From Rutidosis leptorrhynchoides (taxonomy: Eukaryota > Streptophyta > Magnoliopsida > Asterales > Asteraceae): DNA of 64,000 nt. Where the stretch lies: NCBI RefSeq assembly GCF_046630445.1, contig NC_092333.1, forward strand, positions 331,749,501-331,813,500. Direction: 5' to 3'. A program made the translations under genes and the position numbers. Within the stretch, counting starts at the first letter, position 1. Each line of letters opens with the position of its first letter. The notes beneath the pieces were generated by a model. That model had not been told where the DNA came from and made no database searches. It saw nothing but the letters and a program-made list of their open reading frames with translations. Positions 43,311 through 55,017 of the stretch are shown here, in pieces.

Positions 43311-44486
43311 GATTGCATATAAAAGATATAAATATTATTTGAGATAAAAGATATAAATATTATATGTATGATAGATATAATTATTTAATGATACGTAATT
43401 TATTATATGTTACAAGTTATAATACAAATTGTTATTAATATAATTACATTCATTAGTATTATCAACATTAATATTAATTAATATTAATATCAGTATTATT
43501 AATATTATTGTTTCTAATATGAAATTCGATACATGTGACTTGTTGTATCTAAATTAATACTTGTATTATTATTAAATATTATTATTATTATCTCTATCAA
43601 AATATTTATCATTAATAATATTATTGTTATTAACATATTTGTATTTATATTTATTATTTATTAATAACTAATAATTAATATTAAAAATAATATATAAGGA
43701 TATATAATTAAGTGTACAGATCATTAGCAGATATCCTTTTATTTATTTTTTTGTTCTTTTCTCTGCACTTCTATTATACTCGTGATCTTACCCCAACCCT
43801 ACATGAAGACTTTGATCAATTTATTTTGGAATGTAACATACAACCGCACCTCATAATCCTCCTTCACAAAATTGCAGTCAGATTCTTTATTTTATTTTTT
43901 CTGTTCTTCATTCTGCCTTATACGGAACCCATTTAATCATAAAAATTATTCGAAGTTAATTGAAGAAAAGTGGAATTGCAGAAACGTTCTAATCCATTGA
44001 TTGAAACTTTCTTCAAAATTTCAAAAGCCAATTCGAAGAAACAATCGAGAATTTCGAAGTCAAAGTTTTTATTTAAAAAGTCAAACTTATTGTTCTTCAC
44101 TCAAATTCGTGATACCTGTTACGATTCAAGATCAATTGAGGATTTGGAAAGTTTTTAGGATCAATTTGGAATATATTTCGTGTTTTAACCTTTGCCTAAA
44201 ACGTTCTTATAAATGAAATCGTTATTTTTTTTTAGTAAAAACTGCGACAGCAACATTTTTGCTGTATTTTTTTATATTTTTTTTTAAATCTATTTAATTA
44301 CGTATAATTTTGTATATATTGGTCATTAAATTCTTAAATTCGATTTAGCAATTCCTTGTAAGAATCTAATTGTTGTTTTGATTAGTTGATTGATTGGGTC
44401 GGTTTACATATGAAGAAGATGAGGAAATAGGAAAAAAAAAATGAAATACGGGTTAGAAGGATTGAAAGTGATAATAAATCAGAAAA

Positions 44487-44567
44487 CAGGTGTAGCTCAG
44501 ATGGTTAAATGGATTAGCGGGTGGGTGAGAGGTCGAGGGTTCGAGCCTGGGCTATAGCATTTTTTTT
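44487..44567 (+). ncRNA. tRNA-like Pol III unit in E3 3' LTR
   Basis: A box TAGCTCAGATGG, B box GGTTCGAGCC (44538-44547, canonical) and a T8 terminator at 44560-44567. It is the better-preserved partner of 36741-36821. Confidence 0.62.
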
Positions 44568-45255
44568 GGAATTGTTCTTTTAAAGGTAGCCTCATTATTT
44601 CTTTTAATATTATTATTATTTTTGCTACTTATTATTATTAATATTTTTATATTTGTTAGTATTATTATTATTTATGATTGTTGTTATTTAGTAATATGAG
44701 TAATAAGATTTCTAGTAAAATTAATATTAATATTGTTACTATTTTTGTTACTACTAATATTATTATTATCATTAAAAATGTAATTTTTATCATTAACATA
44801 AGTATTAATTATCATATATTATTGTTATTACAGTACAATTATGATTATTATTAATAAGTATTATACATTTATGAATTAAACTTGGAAATAATGGAAATTC
44901 TTATGATCTTGAATAAGATAGGTATTTAGATAAATATAAGATTTATATTGATTAGGATATAACTATGATCGTGCATATTGTAAACAAAGTATATATACAT
45001 ACGTAAGTATAGGTATAAAACCATTAAGTTCTTAAGATATGAATAAATATTATTATTATTATTAACAATATCGTTACTATTAGTAAACCATTATTATTAA
45101 AACTATAAAAAAAATTATAAATATTATGTATATAAGGTATACATATTACACATACCATAATTACACTAACATTCCATATAACTGTATATCAAACAAATAT
45201 ATATATTTTCTTATAAATACCTTCGTATAACAAATTACTATATAATACTAAACAT

Positions 45256-45402
<147 letters not shown>

Positions 45403-46462
45403 AAATAAATATATATCGCATATAATTTAAGATATCATATAAGTATATGTTTTAAATGTAATTTAATATAAATCCTATATAAATACAAATATATATATAA
45501 ATAATATATATTAATAAATAAAAATTATGTGATTTCCGTTATATGTTTTAATATATATACAAATGATATAGGTTCGTGAATCGGAGGCCAACCCTGCATT
45601 GATCAATATCGTCATATGTATTTTTACTACAAAATACAGTACAGTGAGTTTCATTTGCCTTTTTACCCTTTATATTTTTAGGCTGAGAATACATGCGCTG
45701 CTTTTATAACTGTTTTACGAAATAGACACGAGTAAATGAAACTACATTCTATGGTTGAATTATCGAAATCGAATATGCCCCTTTTTATTAAGTCTGGTAA
45801 TCTAAGAATTAGGGAACAGACACCCTAATTGACGCGAATCCTAAAGATGGATCTAACGGGCCCAACAAGCCCCATCCAAAGTACCGGATGCTTTAGTACT
45901 TCGAAATTTATATCATGTCCGAAGGAGGATCCCGGAATGATAGGGGATATTCTTATATATGCATCTTGTTAATGTCGATTACCAGGTGTTCACCATATGA
46001 ATGATTTTTATCTCTATGTATGGGATGTGTATTGAAATATGAAATCTTGTGGTCTATTAAAATATTGAAATGATTGTTATGATAAACTAATGAACTCACC
46101 AACCTTTTGGTTGACACTTTAAAGCATGTTTATTCTCAGGTACGAAAGAAATCTTCCGCTGTGCATTTGCTCAATTTAGAGATATTACTTGGAGTCATTC
46201 ATGACATATTTCAAAAGACGTTGCATTCGAGTCGTAGAGTTCATCAAGATTATTTTTAAGTCAATTATAGTTAAGATATATTATGAAATGGTATACATGC
46301 AGTCAACTTTCGATGTAATGAAAGATTGTCTTTTCCAAAACGAATGAAGTGTTTGTAAAATGTATCATATAGAGGTCAAGTACCTCGCAATGTAATCAAC
46401 TGTTGTGAATCATTTCTAATCGATATGGACTTCGCCCGGATGGATTAGGATGGGTCATGAAA

Positions 46463-46467
46463 CCGTT
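46463..46467. repeat. Target site duplication CCGTT (right of E3)
   Basis: Exact match to 35116-35120. Confidence 0.93.
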
Positions 46468-46647
46468 TTCGGTAGCTTTGTGATGAAATCCATTATTACT
46501 CCTTCCCATTTCGATTGTGGGATTTCGGGCTGTTGAAGTAACCCAGATGGTTTTTGGCTCACCATTCTCGCGAGGTATACGAATAATCTTCTCACTATAA
46601 ATTACTTTCGCTTTCATCCTTAAAAGCCAGTCCGTTCCAACTATCAA
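46463..46647 (-). pseudogene. pol: X protease end fused to integrase core, first part
   Basis: Minus strand 46647 to about 46564 encodes [20 protein letters not shown] (end of protease). At about 46560 the text changes frame and becomes [18 protein letters not shown] and [12 protein letters not shown], the beginning of the integrase core with its first Asp. It reads on into 35120 once E3 is removed. RT, RNase H and the zinc domain have therefore been lost by one deletion between protease and integrase. Confidence 0.8.
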
Positions 46648-47418
46648 AGCTTCCTAACTTGATGAGTATTAGGTTAATCCTAAAGTCCATTCCAATTATT
46701 GCATCAAGCTTCCCAAATTGATGGGTGTTAGGTTAATCTTAAGGTTCATTCAAACCAAATCTTATTATACTACAGTGAAAAATTCTACCAATTTTCTCAA
46801 ATAACATCTGCTTGTATGTAGGCAACTAATTCTTTCCACTACTACTTTAAAACTTCCAAGTTTTGTTGACATGAGGTCATCTCCAAATGACCCACCTGTT
46901 AATTTTAAGGTACTACCTTAAATTATTCCTCTATCTCTGCCAGCTTACCATTAGCTTGTCCTATAGAATACTTAACTCTCATGGTTGTTAATGGCTTATT
47001 AGTCATAACACTATGGTCCTTAGATATAAGGTTTCTATCACTCTAGTATTAAACAACTTCGAGACAATAAAACATGTGACGAATCATACCCTAACTATAA
47101 TCAGGATCCATGCGAATCTCCATAGCTGAGATAATGATTGCTCTACCACAAGTAAGTCCAAAGTTTTTCCTATTTGAGAACTTTTTCCTTAGCGTACAGG
47201 GTGTCTATATCTATAACAAATTTTTGTGTTATCAATTCTGCAATCAAGGCCCTTCTTGTATGGTATCTGGGCTATGTGGTTATTCTTTCCCTACCTCTAA
47301 CAGACCATAATGCGTATACTCAAGTGGTTCCTACCAAAATTTTCTTTGAATCACTTCATATTACCTATGTAGTATCATTGAGACTTCTGCATGATTTACT
47401 TCAATATAACCACGCTGG
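46648..47418 (-). other. X interior upstream of protease, decayed
   Basis: No clear gag motif. A diverged ~65-bp direct repeat is visible at about 46645-46760 (AAGCTTCCTAACTTGATGAG versus AAGCTTCCCAAATTGATGGG). The + strand ORFs at 47110-47479 run into the Y LTR and are chance frames. Confidence 0.45.
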
Positions 47419-49494
47419 TGAAAGGACCCGTCCTAATCCACCTGGACGAAGTCATCAACATTTGGTCCCATTGCGATGATCGGCTCCAAGTAATGTCCTT
47501 ATATATTGGTCCCTTGAAGGTATTTAATTCGACTTGGTCTCCGATAGATATCACGAACCTAACCATATATATAATATATCAACATATTTTCTTTTTAAGT
47601 AATCGTTACATATATATATACTTTTAATACTTTTAATATTTTCTTAGTCCGTAGTTAGCAGTCCGATGTTAGTGGTCCACAATTAGTTACTTAAATAAAA
47701 TAAATAAAGACCCCATCGTATTCGTATTGATCAGAATTAATCTCGACCCATGGTACCATGTTGTCAAATGACGTGTTGCGTACATAAAGTACCGTGTTGT
47801 CAAATGACGTGTTGCGTACAATCATGAGGTCTTATGATTAATCTTCTCATATTGTTTACGGGTGGTCCTGAAATATATAAAATCAAATCATAAGTAATTA
47901 CATATAAAATATCATATTAATTAGAAAAGATATGATTAATTTACTTTTTCTCCAAATATTTTCGTAGCTAAACTAGCTTCGGATACCCAATCTTGTTTTA
48001 GTCATAGTTTCTTCATTACAACTCCGTTTTTGTTGGTTCAACTTGCCACTTGCCACTTCCTTTGGTGAAACTTATGAAAGTGATCATTTTCCATCATAAA
48101 AACAACATTTAATGATCATTTTTCTAAAAATACTTGCACTTTGAGTTAAACCATGAAATTTTTATGTGTTAACATATTCATAAGAAATATCATTTTTCCA
48201 GAACATAAACTTCCAATTCAAAGTTCAAGATGGTTTTTAATTATCCAACCCAAAATAGCCCCCGGTTGCACTCCGACGACGTAGATTCGGTTTTTAAGAT
48301 GTTCTTTGTAAAACCAAGTTATATATTGTTAGGTTAGCATATCATTATGATATATTACAGGTCTTGAAGTGTTTTAAAAGTCAAGTTAGAAGGATCTATT
48401 TAGTTTGCGAACAAGTTTGAAATCATTCAAACTATGTTCTTGTTGTTAAAATTTTATACCACAAAATAAGATAGCTATATGAATATGAATTGAATAAGAT
48501 TATGAACAAGGTTACTATCTCAAGTTACTTGGACAAATTTACTGCAAAAGATAAGAAATAATCTTGAAATCAAAGAGTGGTGGAGTTAGATCAAAAGGTT
48601 GGAAGTAAACTTCTTCAAATGGGTGGTTATTTTGATATGTTCTTGAAAGAGTTTTCTTATGGTGTTTAAGGCTTGTAATTGAAGCTAAATGATGGGGAAA
48701 ATGCTTGGAGATGGTCAAGTATGAAGTTAGGAGTATTTTGAGAGAGAAATGAGGGTGTAGGTATGAGAAAATGGAGTGAAGAAATGGTGTTCATTTATAA
48801 AAATATTTTTAGTTTATAAAGAAAGAAAAGGATTCTTAATTTTGTTTTCTTACTAATAATTCATACTACTTGACAAATCCTAGTTATCTCATATCTAGAG
48901 CAGTAATAATGTTGATTAGGATGTTGATTTGATGTGTATATACCAATAGTAAATACGTATAGAAGCTGGGTATGATACGAGTACATATACCCTAGATATA
49001 CGTATAGAAATCTTGAGGAAACGGAACGAGAATTCAAATATAGCTATCTTTTGTGAATATACTTATATTGTTTTATGTATTTAAGTCCTTAAAAAGTGAT
49101 TAAATACATTATATATACGATACATGTATAAGCATTATAGATTATAAGTATATATATCAAAGAATGTTACGTATAGTTATCGTTTTGAAAACTTAAGTTA
49201 GTAGTTTCAAAATATACTTATAACTCATTGTCATTAGTACACAATGAGGTGTTAAACCATCCTTAGATCATGTTAAATATATATAAATACATATATATAC
49301 ACAAACGTATAATTATCGTATGTTATATAGTTCGTGATATCATCGGTCATATTGGACGGTCAAACGTTGTGTAAAACTCTTTTCAAAAACACAAGTCTCA
49401 ACAATTTGGATTGCTTATCATGTTGGTATGATTTAATTTATGTAAATATTAATCTCATAAGTATAATTTGGTCAGAAAATTCTGGGTCATTACA
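47419..49494 (-). repeat. Y 3' LTR, about 2.1 kb
   Basis: On the minus strand it begins TGTAATGACCCAGAATTTTC at 49494 and ends GGACGGGTCCTTTCA at 47419. It is much shorter than the related LTRs: after the GGTTCGTGATATC motif (about 47550) nearly all of the 1-kb 3' part is missing. A 27-bp unit (GTGTTGTCAAATGACGTG plus TTGCGTACA) is duplicated in tandem at about 47757-47820. Confidence 0.85.
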
Positions 49495-49531
49495 GTACCT
49501 ACCCGTTAAAGAAATTTCGTCCCCGAAATTT
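49495..49531 (-). other. Y polypurine tract and hairpin
   Basis: Minus strand: AAATTTCGGGGACGAAATTT then CTTTAACGGGTAGGTAC. One extra G in the loop compared with Z. Confidence 0.82.
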
Positions 49532-49847
49532 GATAGAGGTTGTTAAAGATAACAATAAGAAGGTTTTCATGACAAATATAAGGTGATAATGGAGTTTTAT
49601 CATCATTGAGTAATGTAGATAAAACGATTCGATTGTGCGAAGAATATAAATGAGACTATCGTAAAAGAGTGAGATGAGTAAAATATATTCGTCTTAACCG
49701 ATGACGTAGTTATGATTGATTTTCGGGATTTAAGGGATTTAAAGAGAATCTTACGTAATAAGATTTGGTTCTTTGGTGATTAAGGAAATCAGGATCTTCT
49801 TTGATTATATGCAATAATCTGTTTCGATTGCTCTGTCAGATATTTCA

Positions 49848-49855
49848 CTATAAAT
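49848..49855 (+). promoter_or_regulatory. TATA box of the Y antisense gene, separated from its ORF by Z
   Basis: TTTCACTATAAATTCACC. Z inserted 10 bp downstream of the TATA box, moving the ORF (62215-62388) more than 12 kb away. The upstream CTGTTTCGATTGCTCTGTCA also matches the E3 promoter (CTGTCTCGATTACTTTGTC). Confidence 0.65.
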
Positions 49856-49860
49856 TCACC

Positions 49861-49865
49861 CCTTC
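49861..49865. repeat. Target site duplication CCTTC (left of Z)
   Basis: Exact match to 62138-62142. Confidence 0.93.
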
Positions 49866-51315
49866 TGAAAGGACCCGTCCTAATCCATCCGGACGAAGTC
49901 CATATCGATTACAAACGATTCACAACAGTTGATTACATTGCGAGGTAATTGACCTCTATATGATAAATTTTACAAACATTGCATTCGTTTTTAAAAGACA
50001 AACTTTCGTTACATCGACAGTTGACAGGCATGTAATGCATTTCATAATATATCCAAATATAATTGACTTAATAATAATCTTGATGAATTCAACGACTCGA
50101 ATGCAACATCTTTTGAAATATGTCATGAATGACTCCAAGTAATCTCTAATATGAGCAAATGCACAGCGGAAGATTTCTTTCGTACCTGAGAATAAACATG
50201 CTTTAAGGTGTCAACCAAAAGGTTGGTGAGTTCATTAGTTTAACATAAATAATCATTTCATAATTTTAATAGACCACAAGATTTCATATTTCCATTTCTC
50301 ATAAACATACGTTCCATGCATAGAGACAAAAATATCATTCATATGGATTGAACACCTGGTAACCGACATTCACAATATACATATAAGAATATCCCCATCA
50401 TTCCGGGATCCTCCTTCGGACATGATATAAATTTCGAAGTACTAAAGCATCCGGTACTTTGGATGGGGCTTGTTGGACCCGATAGATCTATCTTTAGGAT
50501 TCGCGTCAATTAGGGTGTCTGTTCCCTAATTCTTAGATTACCAGACTATATAGGGGCATATTCGATTCGATAATCCAACCATAGAATGTAATTTTCGAGT
50601 ACTTGTGTCTATTTCGTAAAACAGTTATAAAAACAGCGCATGTATTCTCAGTCCCAAAAATATATATTGTAAAAGCATTTAAAAAGGGAATAATGAAACT
50701 CACCATACTGTATTTTGTAGTAAAAATACATATAACGGTATTGAACAATGCAGGGTTGGCCTCGGATTCACGAACCTATATCAGTTGTATATACATTAAC
50801 ACATATACTCGTAATCGAACAACTTTATATATATCTAAATTTATTAGTTATATCATTTTACAATAATAATTGATATGTTTCATGTACACATTTAAATAAA
50901 AATATAAATACAATCATATTATATGTGTTAAGTATATTTTTATATAATATCATTTGTTTTAAAATAATAATTATATTAATCTTAAAATAATGATATTAAT
51001 AATAAATATAAAGTTAAAAATAAAATATTGTTAATACTAATAATAATAATGATAATAATAATAATTCTAAAAATGATTAATTTAATAATAATGAAAATTT
51101 TAATGATATTAGTAATGATACTAATGTTAAAAATTATATTTTTATTAATAATGATAATTTCAATACTAATGGTAAAAATAATAATAAAAATGATAATAAC
51201 CATAATGATACTTATGTTAATAATAATAATAATAAAAAATGATAATTATAATAATATAATAATAATAAATAAATAAATAAGTAAATAAATAACTACCTCA
51301 AAGTAGATATTAAAA

Positions 51316-51372
51316 TACGCCCAAGCCCGGGTTTTAACCCGAGACGTCCCGCTAACCCGATAACATCCTTAA
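51316..51372 (-). other. Degenerate tRNA-like segment in Z 3' LTR
   Basis: Minus strand: GGGTTAGCGGGACGTCTCGG then GTTAAAACCCGGGCTTGGGC. It corresponds to the second half of the E3 tRNA-like unit (GATTAGCGGGTGGGTGAGAG ... GAGCCTGGGCTATAG). The B box is disrupted and there is no T-run, so it is probably dead. The same segment is at 59628-59684 in the 5' LTR. Confidence 0.4.
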
Positions 51373-52306
51373 CTCGAATCATCATCACTTGTAAACTTTT
51401 ATTATCCTATTAAACTATCATCATTAAAATCCCAATCATAATCCTAAGCATTTTAATTCCACCATCTTAATCATAATCATAATCAAAATCATAATTATAA
51501 CATAATCGTAATCATAATATAATCATAATCATATCATAATCATAATTATAACATAATCGTAATCATAATATAATCATAATCATATCATAATCATAATCAT
51601 ATCATAATCATAATCATAATCATCTAAACGCTTTGCTATCATCTTCATCATTCATTTACAACCTCAAATCATAATCACTCGGGAATCATATGCGACCTTC
51701 ATCATTATTAACATTACCATCGACCAACATTATCATGAAGTATCACCATCATACTCATCATCATGTACCATCATCTTCATCCTAACTTATATCATCATTT
51801 AACCCTCATCATTATGATCTTAACACCATCATCGTCATCCTCCTGGTTTATTATCAACCTTAAGTATCATCACGATCCAACAAAAATGCAGATCCTCGGC
51901 CCAACAATTTATATACATACGGCCCAATGAAACAAAATGGGTCACGGCCCAAACTGAAAAGTGATTCTCGGCCGAAGTTCCAAAGAGATCCCACGTCCAG
52001 AATATAATTTTAATATAGGCATCGTATAATTAAATGGTTGTGGGGTTCGGTAATTAAATAAAAAGATACAAATGATAGCAGCCTTCCATAACCTTCCAAA
52101 TCATCTTTCTTGCTAATCTTTACAGCTCACTTCCTATCTTTATCATCATTATCGTTATCATTTTCGCATTTTAAATTACAATAGAAATCAGGAACATGAA
52201 GTGATAGGTGAAGATGAGGCAGAAAAGAATCGTATAACTGCCGGTGGTGATTATGTTGGGGTTGTATCGAAAAGTAAATAAAAAAAATAGCAGTAGTAGC
52301 AGCGGT

Positions 52307-52762
52307 TCAGAAAATAAAAAGGAAGGGAAGAGGAACGATGCAGCAGTAGGAAGTGGTGTTCAAGTATTGGTGGTTTGCAACGAGTATAATAGTAACAGAA
52401 GCAACTTTCAATAGGTGGTTTCGTGGCAGCTGTTTGGACAGAAGGTGGGAGAAAAATACAAGCAGGAGGTGGGGTGGTGATTGTTGTCGATTTGTTTGTG
52501 GATGAAGTAAAAACAGATTATCTACAGGAAGCAAGAGAGGATTGAAGGGATGATGACGTTTGTTCGTGGTGTCTATGTTGCTTTTGTTGTGATGATGATT
52601 TCGTGGTGTGTGCAAAATGGTAACAAAACCATAGTAGCAGCAATAAGGTAATTGCAGGAGGTTGGGGTCGTTGGGGTTCGATAGGAAGCAAAAAGAGAGG
52701 TGGTTCGGTTGTGGGGCTGTTTGAAAGTGGTCATGGTTAGGGTTATGATCTTGGTTGTTCAT
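52307..52762 (-). other. 151-codon ORF in Z 3' LTR (sense strand)
   Basis: ATG 52762 to stop 52307 in element sense, in the part of the LTR that would be the transcribed leader. The protein is Asn/His/Pro/Leu-rich with no domain that I recognise, and it is identical in the other LTR (60625-61080). The identity only reflects the young age. It may be a chance frame. Confidence 0.25.
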
Positions 52763-53512
52763 AGCATTTTACGAAGATAAAGAAGATAGATGGTTGATGT
52801 TAGGATTCTGTGGTAGGTTTGGAGATATCTTTATCTCATATTCAAGTGTATGTATATATGAATATAGATAGAAGTTAGTTAGTTTGTAAAGAGATAGTGG
52901 AGGATTGATAAATGGTCATGGTGAGCTGTCGATAGAACAAATGAAAAAGAAATGTGATGCTGTGCGATGATTTAGACAGGAAGCAGAAAGCACCCTACAT
53001 GTATTATCAATCAATTTATCATTGTAAAAGTTTCAATTAGTAATAGTAGAATATTTGCTTTGTTTTGGTGATTCACAGATAGGATTGGATAGACAGGATA
53101 CGGAATCAGATATTGAAATATAATAGAACAGATATTTATTTCTATTTATTTATTTATTATTTATTATTTATTATTATTTTTATTTAATAAATATTAATAA
53201 TTTAGTAATTATATTAATAATAATGATACTATTAATATTATTATTAATAATAATAATACTAATAATAATACTAATAGAAATAATAATAATAATCATAATA
53301 ATAATAATAATAATAATAATAATATCAAAATAAAAATATCGAAATAATACTAATAAAATAATAATAATGATACAAGTAATAAATGATAATGATAATAATA
53401 ATAACTAATAATATTTTGATTACAACCGAATTATAATGTTGATCATCCCTATATTAATATTTAATATTTATACATTGTATATATATTACAATATAATAAT
53501 AATTATGAAAAG

Positions 53513-53570
<58 letters not shown>

Positions 53571-53731
53571 CAAAAATTGTTCGTGAATCGTCGGTAATGG
53601 TCGAAGGGTAATTGGTTACATGAATATAGTTTCAAAATTTTCGAGACTCAACATTACAGATTTTGCTTATCGTGTTGGAAACATATAAAGATTAAAGTTT
53701 AAATTTGGTCGGAAATTCCCGGGTCATCACA

Positions 53732-53767
53732 GTACCTACCCGTTAAAGAAATTTCGTCCCGAAATTT
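53732..53767 (-). other. Z hairpin and polypurine tract
   Basis: Minus strand: AAATTTCG-GGA-CGAAATTT, a perfect 8-bp inverted repeat, then CTTTAACGGGTAGGTAC at the LTR border. Confidence 0.87.
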
Positions 53768-53995
53768 GAGTGAGGTCATCATGGCTAACAATAAAAATGT
53801 TTTCATGACGAATATGGGTTGATAAATAGAGTTTTCATCTTTACCGAATAATACAGATAAAATAATTCGATTATTCGAAGAGCACGAATGAAATTATCAT
53901 GAGAGAGGTCCCAACGGGCATCGTCCACCTTCGTCCAAAAACTTGCCCAAATTTTTAGCCGTTAGTAAAATAAAAAAAAAAAATTCAACGGCTAT

Positions 53996-54025
53996 CCCAA
54001 CGGTCACTTTTTACACTATATAAAC
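53996..54025 (+). promoter_or_regulatory. Promoter of the Z antisense gene: MSA-like sites and TATA box
   Basis: CCCAACGGTCA at 53996-54006 fits the plant M-phase activator consensus YCYAACGGYYA bound by three-repeat MYB factors. Further AACGG cores lie at 53914-53918 and 53987-53991, and one in reverse at 53959-53963. TATA box CTATATAAAC at 54016-54025 is followed by a C/A-rich leader (ACACTCAAACATATATTTC) and the ATG at 54121. Confidence 0.65.
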
Positions 54026-54120
54026 ACCAACCATATACTTCATTTTATACACTCAAACATATATTTCTTTTATATTTCCATCTTTCTCAAGATCAAAATC
54101 AAACACTCCCAAACTGCAAA

Positions 54121-54522
54121 ATGTTAACACTTCCCCCAATGATTGTTTCATTCGATGTTCATTACGGAGGTGATTTCCGTAATCAAATGAAGGAATATGA
54201 GTGGGGCGACAGTATTTCATTTGAAGATATCGACATTCGTGATGTTGGTTTACAAGATTTGCTATCCTTTCTGAAGGAAAAAGTTCCGTGTGAATTCACG
54301 TCTGTGTTCTTTTATAGAGACGATTATGATGCGGATTGTAGGGCAAGTTTTCTGTGTACCGATGATCAATGGTACTTTATAAAAGATACCATTGAAGATC
54401 GCGGTAAACGCATTTCTTTGTATGCGGTTCTTGAAGATGAAGAGACGTTGGGTTATCGTTACTTCGATGAATCAACTGAATCAGCAGTTGAGGCATCAAG
54501 AGAAATACCGATGTCTCCATAG
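54121..54522 (+). CDS. Antisense captured gene in Z: MULE N-terminal (PB1-like) domain protein, 133 residues
   Basis: The ORF runs opposite to Z from ATG 54121 to TAG 54520-54522. The N-terminus has VSFDVHYGGDF, then YEWGDSISFEDIDIRDVGLQ, DLLSFLKEK, VFFYRDDYDAD, DDQWYFIKDTI and RISLYAVLEDEE. The order (xFDVHYGGxF, a short acidic loop, a Leu-rich helix, a final ISLYxE strand) resembles the ubiquitin-like N-terminal domain of plant Mutator-like transposases, as I remember it. There is no transposase core. It ends in an acidic/Ser tail. The frame is intact and has its own TATA promoter, so it looks expressible. It occupies the position of the two-helix gene in E3 and Y. Alternative: a chance capture with no role for Z. 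Confidence 0.65.
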   Translation: MLTLPPMIVSFDVHYGGDFRNQMKEYEWGDSISFEDIDIRDVGLQDLLSFLKEKVPCEFTSVFFYRDDYDADCRASFLCTDDQWYFIKDTIEDRGKRISLYAVLEDEETLGYRYFDESTESAVEASREIPMSP

Positions 54523-54982
54523 TACCTCACGGATGGTGAAATGACTGGTGAACGCTACTTAGCAGATGACAATTGACGACGACGAGTAGTTTGATTGTAA
54601 TCTTTTAATTTTTAATTGTCGTGATGTTTTAATTTTTAATTATTGTAATTTCAGTGTTGTTGTCGAGTTTTATATCTTCCTTTATGTTTCGGAGCTCTTC
54701 ATCTTTTTAATCTCCTCTCGATCTCTAGTAAAACGAGTAATGGTCTAGAATTTGTAAGTATGGAGTTTCGAATGAATTTAATGTTATAATCAAGAATGAA
54801 CGTAATAGCACGATTTGATTCGTCAAATTACCAGAATCATTGAGAATAGAGCTATCAAGAATATACTTTCTTGATATGTTCTGAAGTTAATTAGAATGAA
54901 AGAGTTATGTAACATGACACAAGATGGTGGTATGATCTACTGTGAACCATCATGTCCCATTAGAACTCAGCATGACTTACTG

Positions 54983-55017
54983 TAATATAATCACGTTGAT
55001 CAAGTGTCATTATATTA
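54983..55017. repeat. Conserved 35-bp near-palindrome, Z copy
   Basis: Arms TAATATAATCAC and GTGTCATTATATTA around TTGATCAA. Its reverse complement equals the E3 copy. Confidence 0.92.

Larger units (their letters stand above)
49866..53731 (-). repeat. Z 3' LTR
   Basis: The minus strand begins TGTGATGACCCGGGAATTTC at 53731 and ends GGACGGGTCCTTTCA at 49866. It contains (TA)n at 53517-53567, AAT-rich arrays (51000-51290 and 53150-53400), (ATAATC)n at 51465-51625, and a degenerate tRNA-like segment at about 51316-51372. Many long ORFs inside AAT repeats (e.g. 50982-51276) are artefacts. Confidence 0.93.

Noticed and set aside
51028..51276. Ile/Met/Leu-rich ORF that looks like a membrane protein (also 59340-59588 and the minus frames)
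   Set aside because: Generated by AAT/ATT repeats in the Z LTR; contrast with the E3/Y two-helix protein, which has mixed codons and a homologue.
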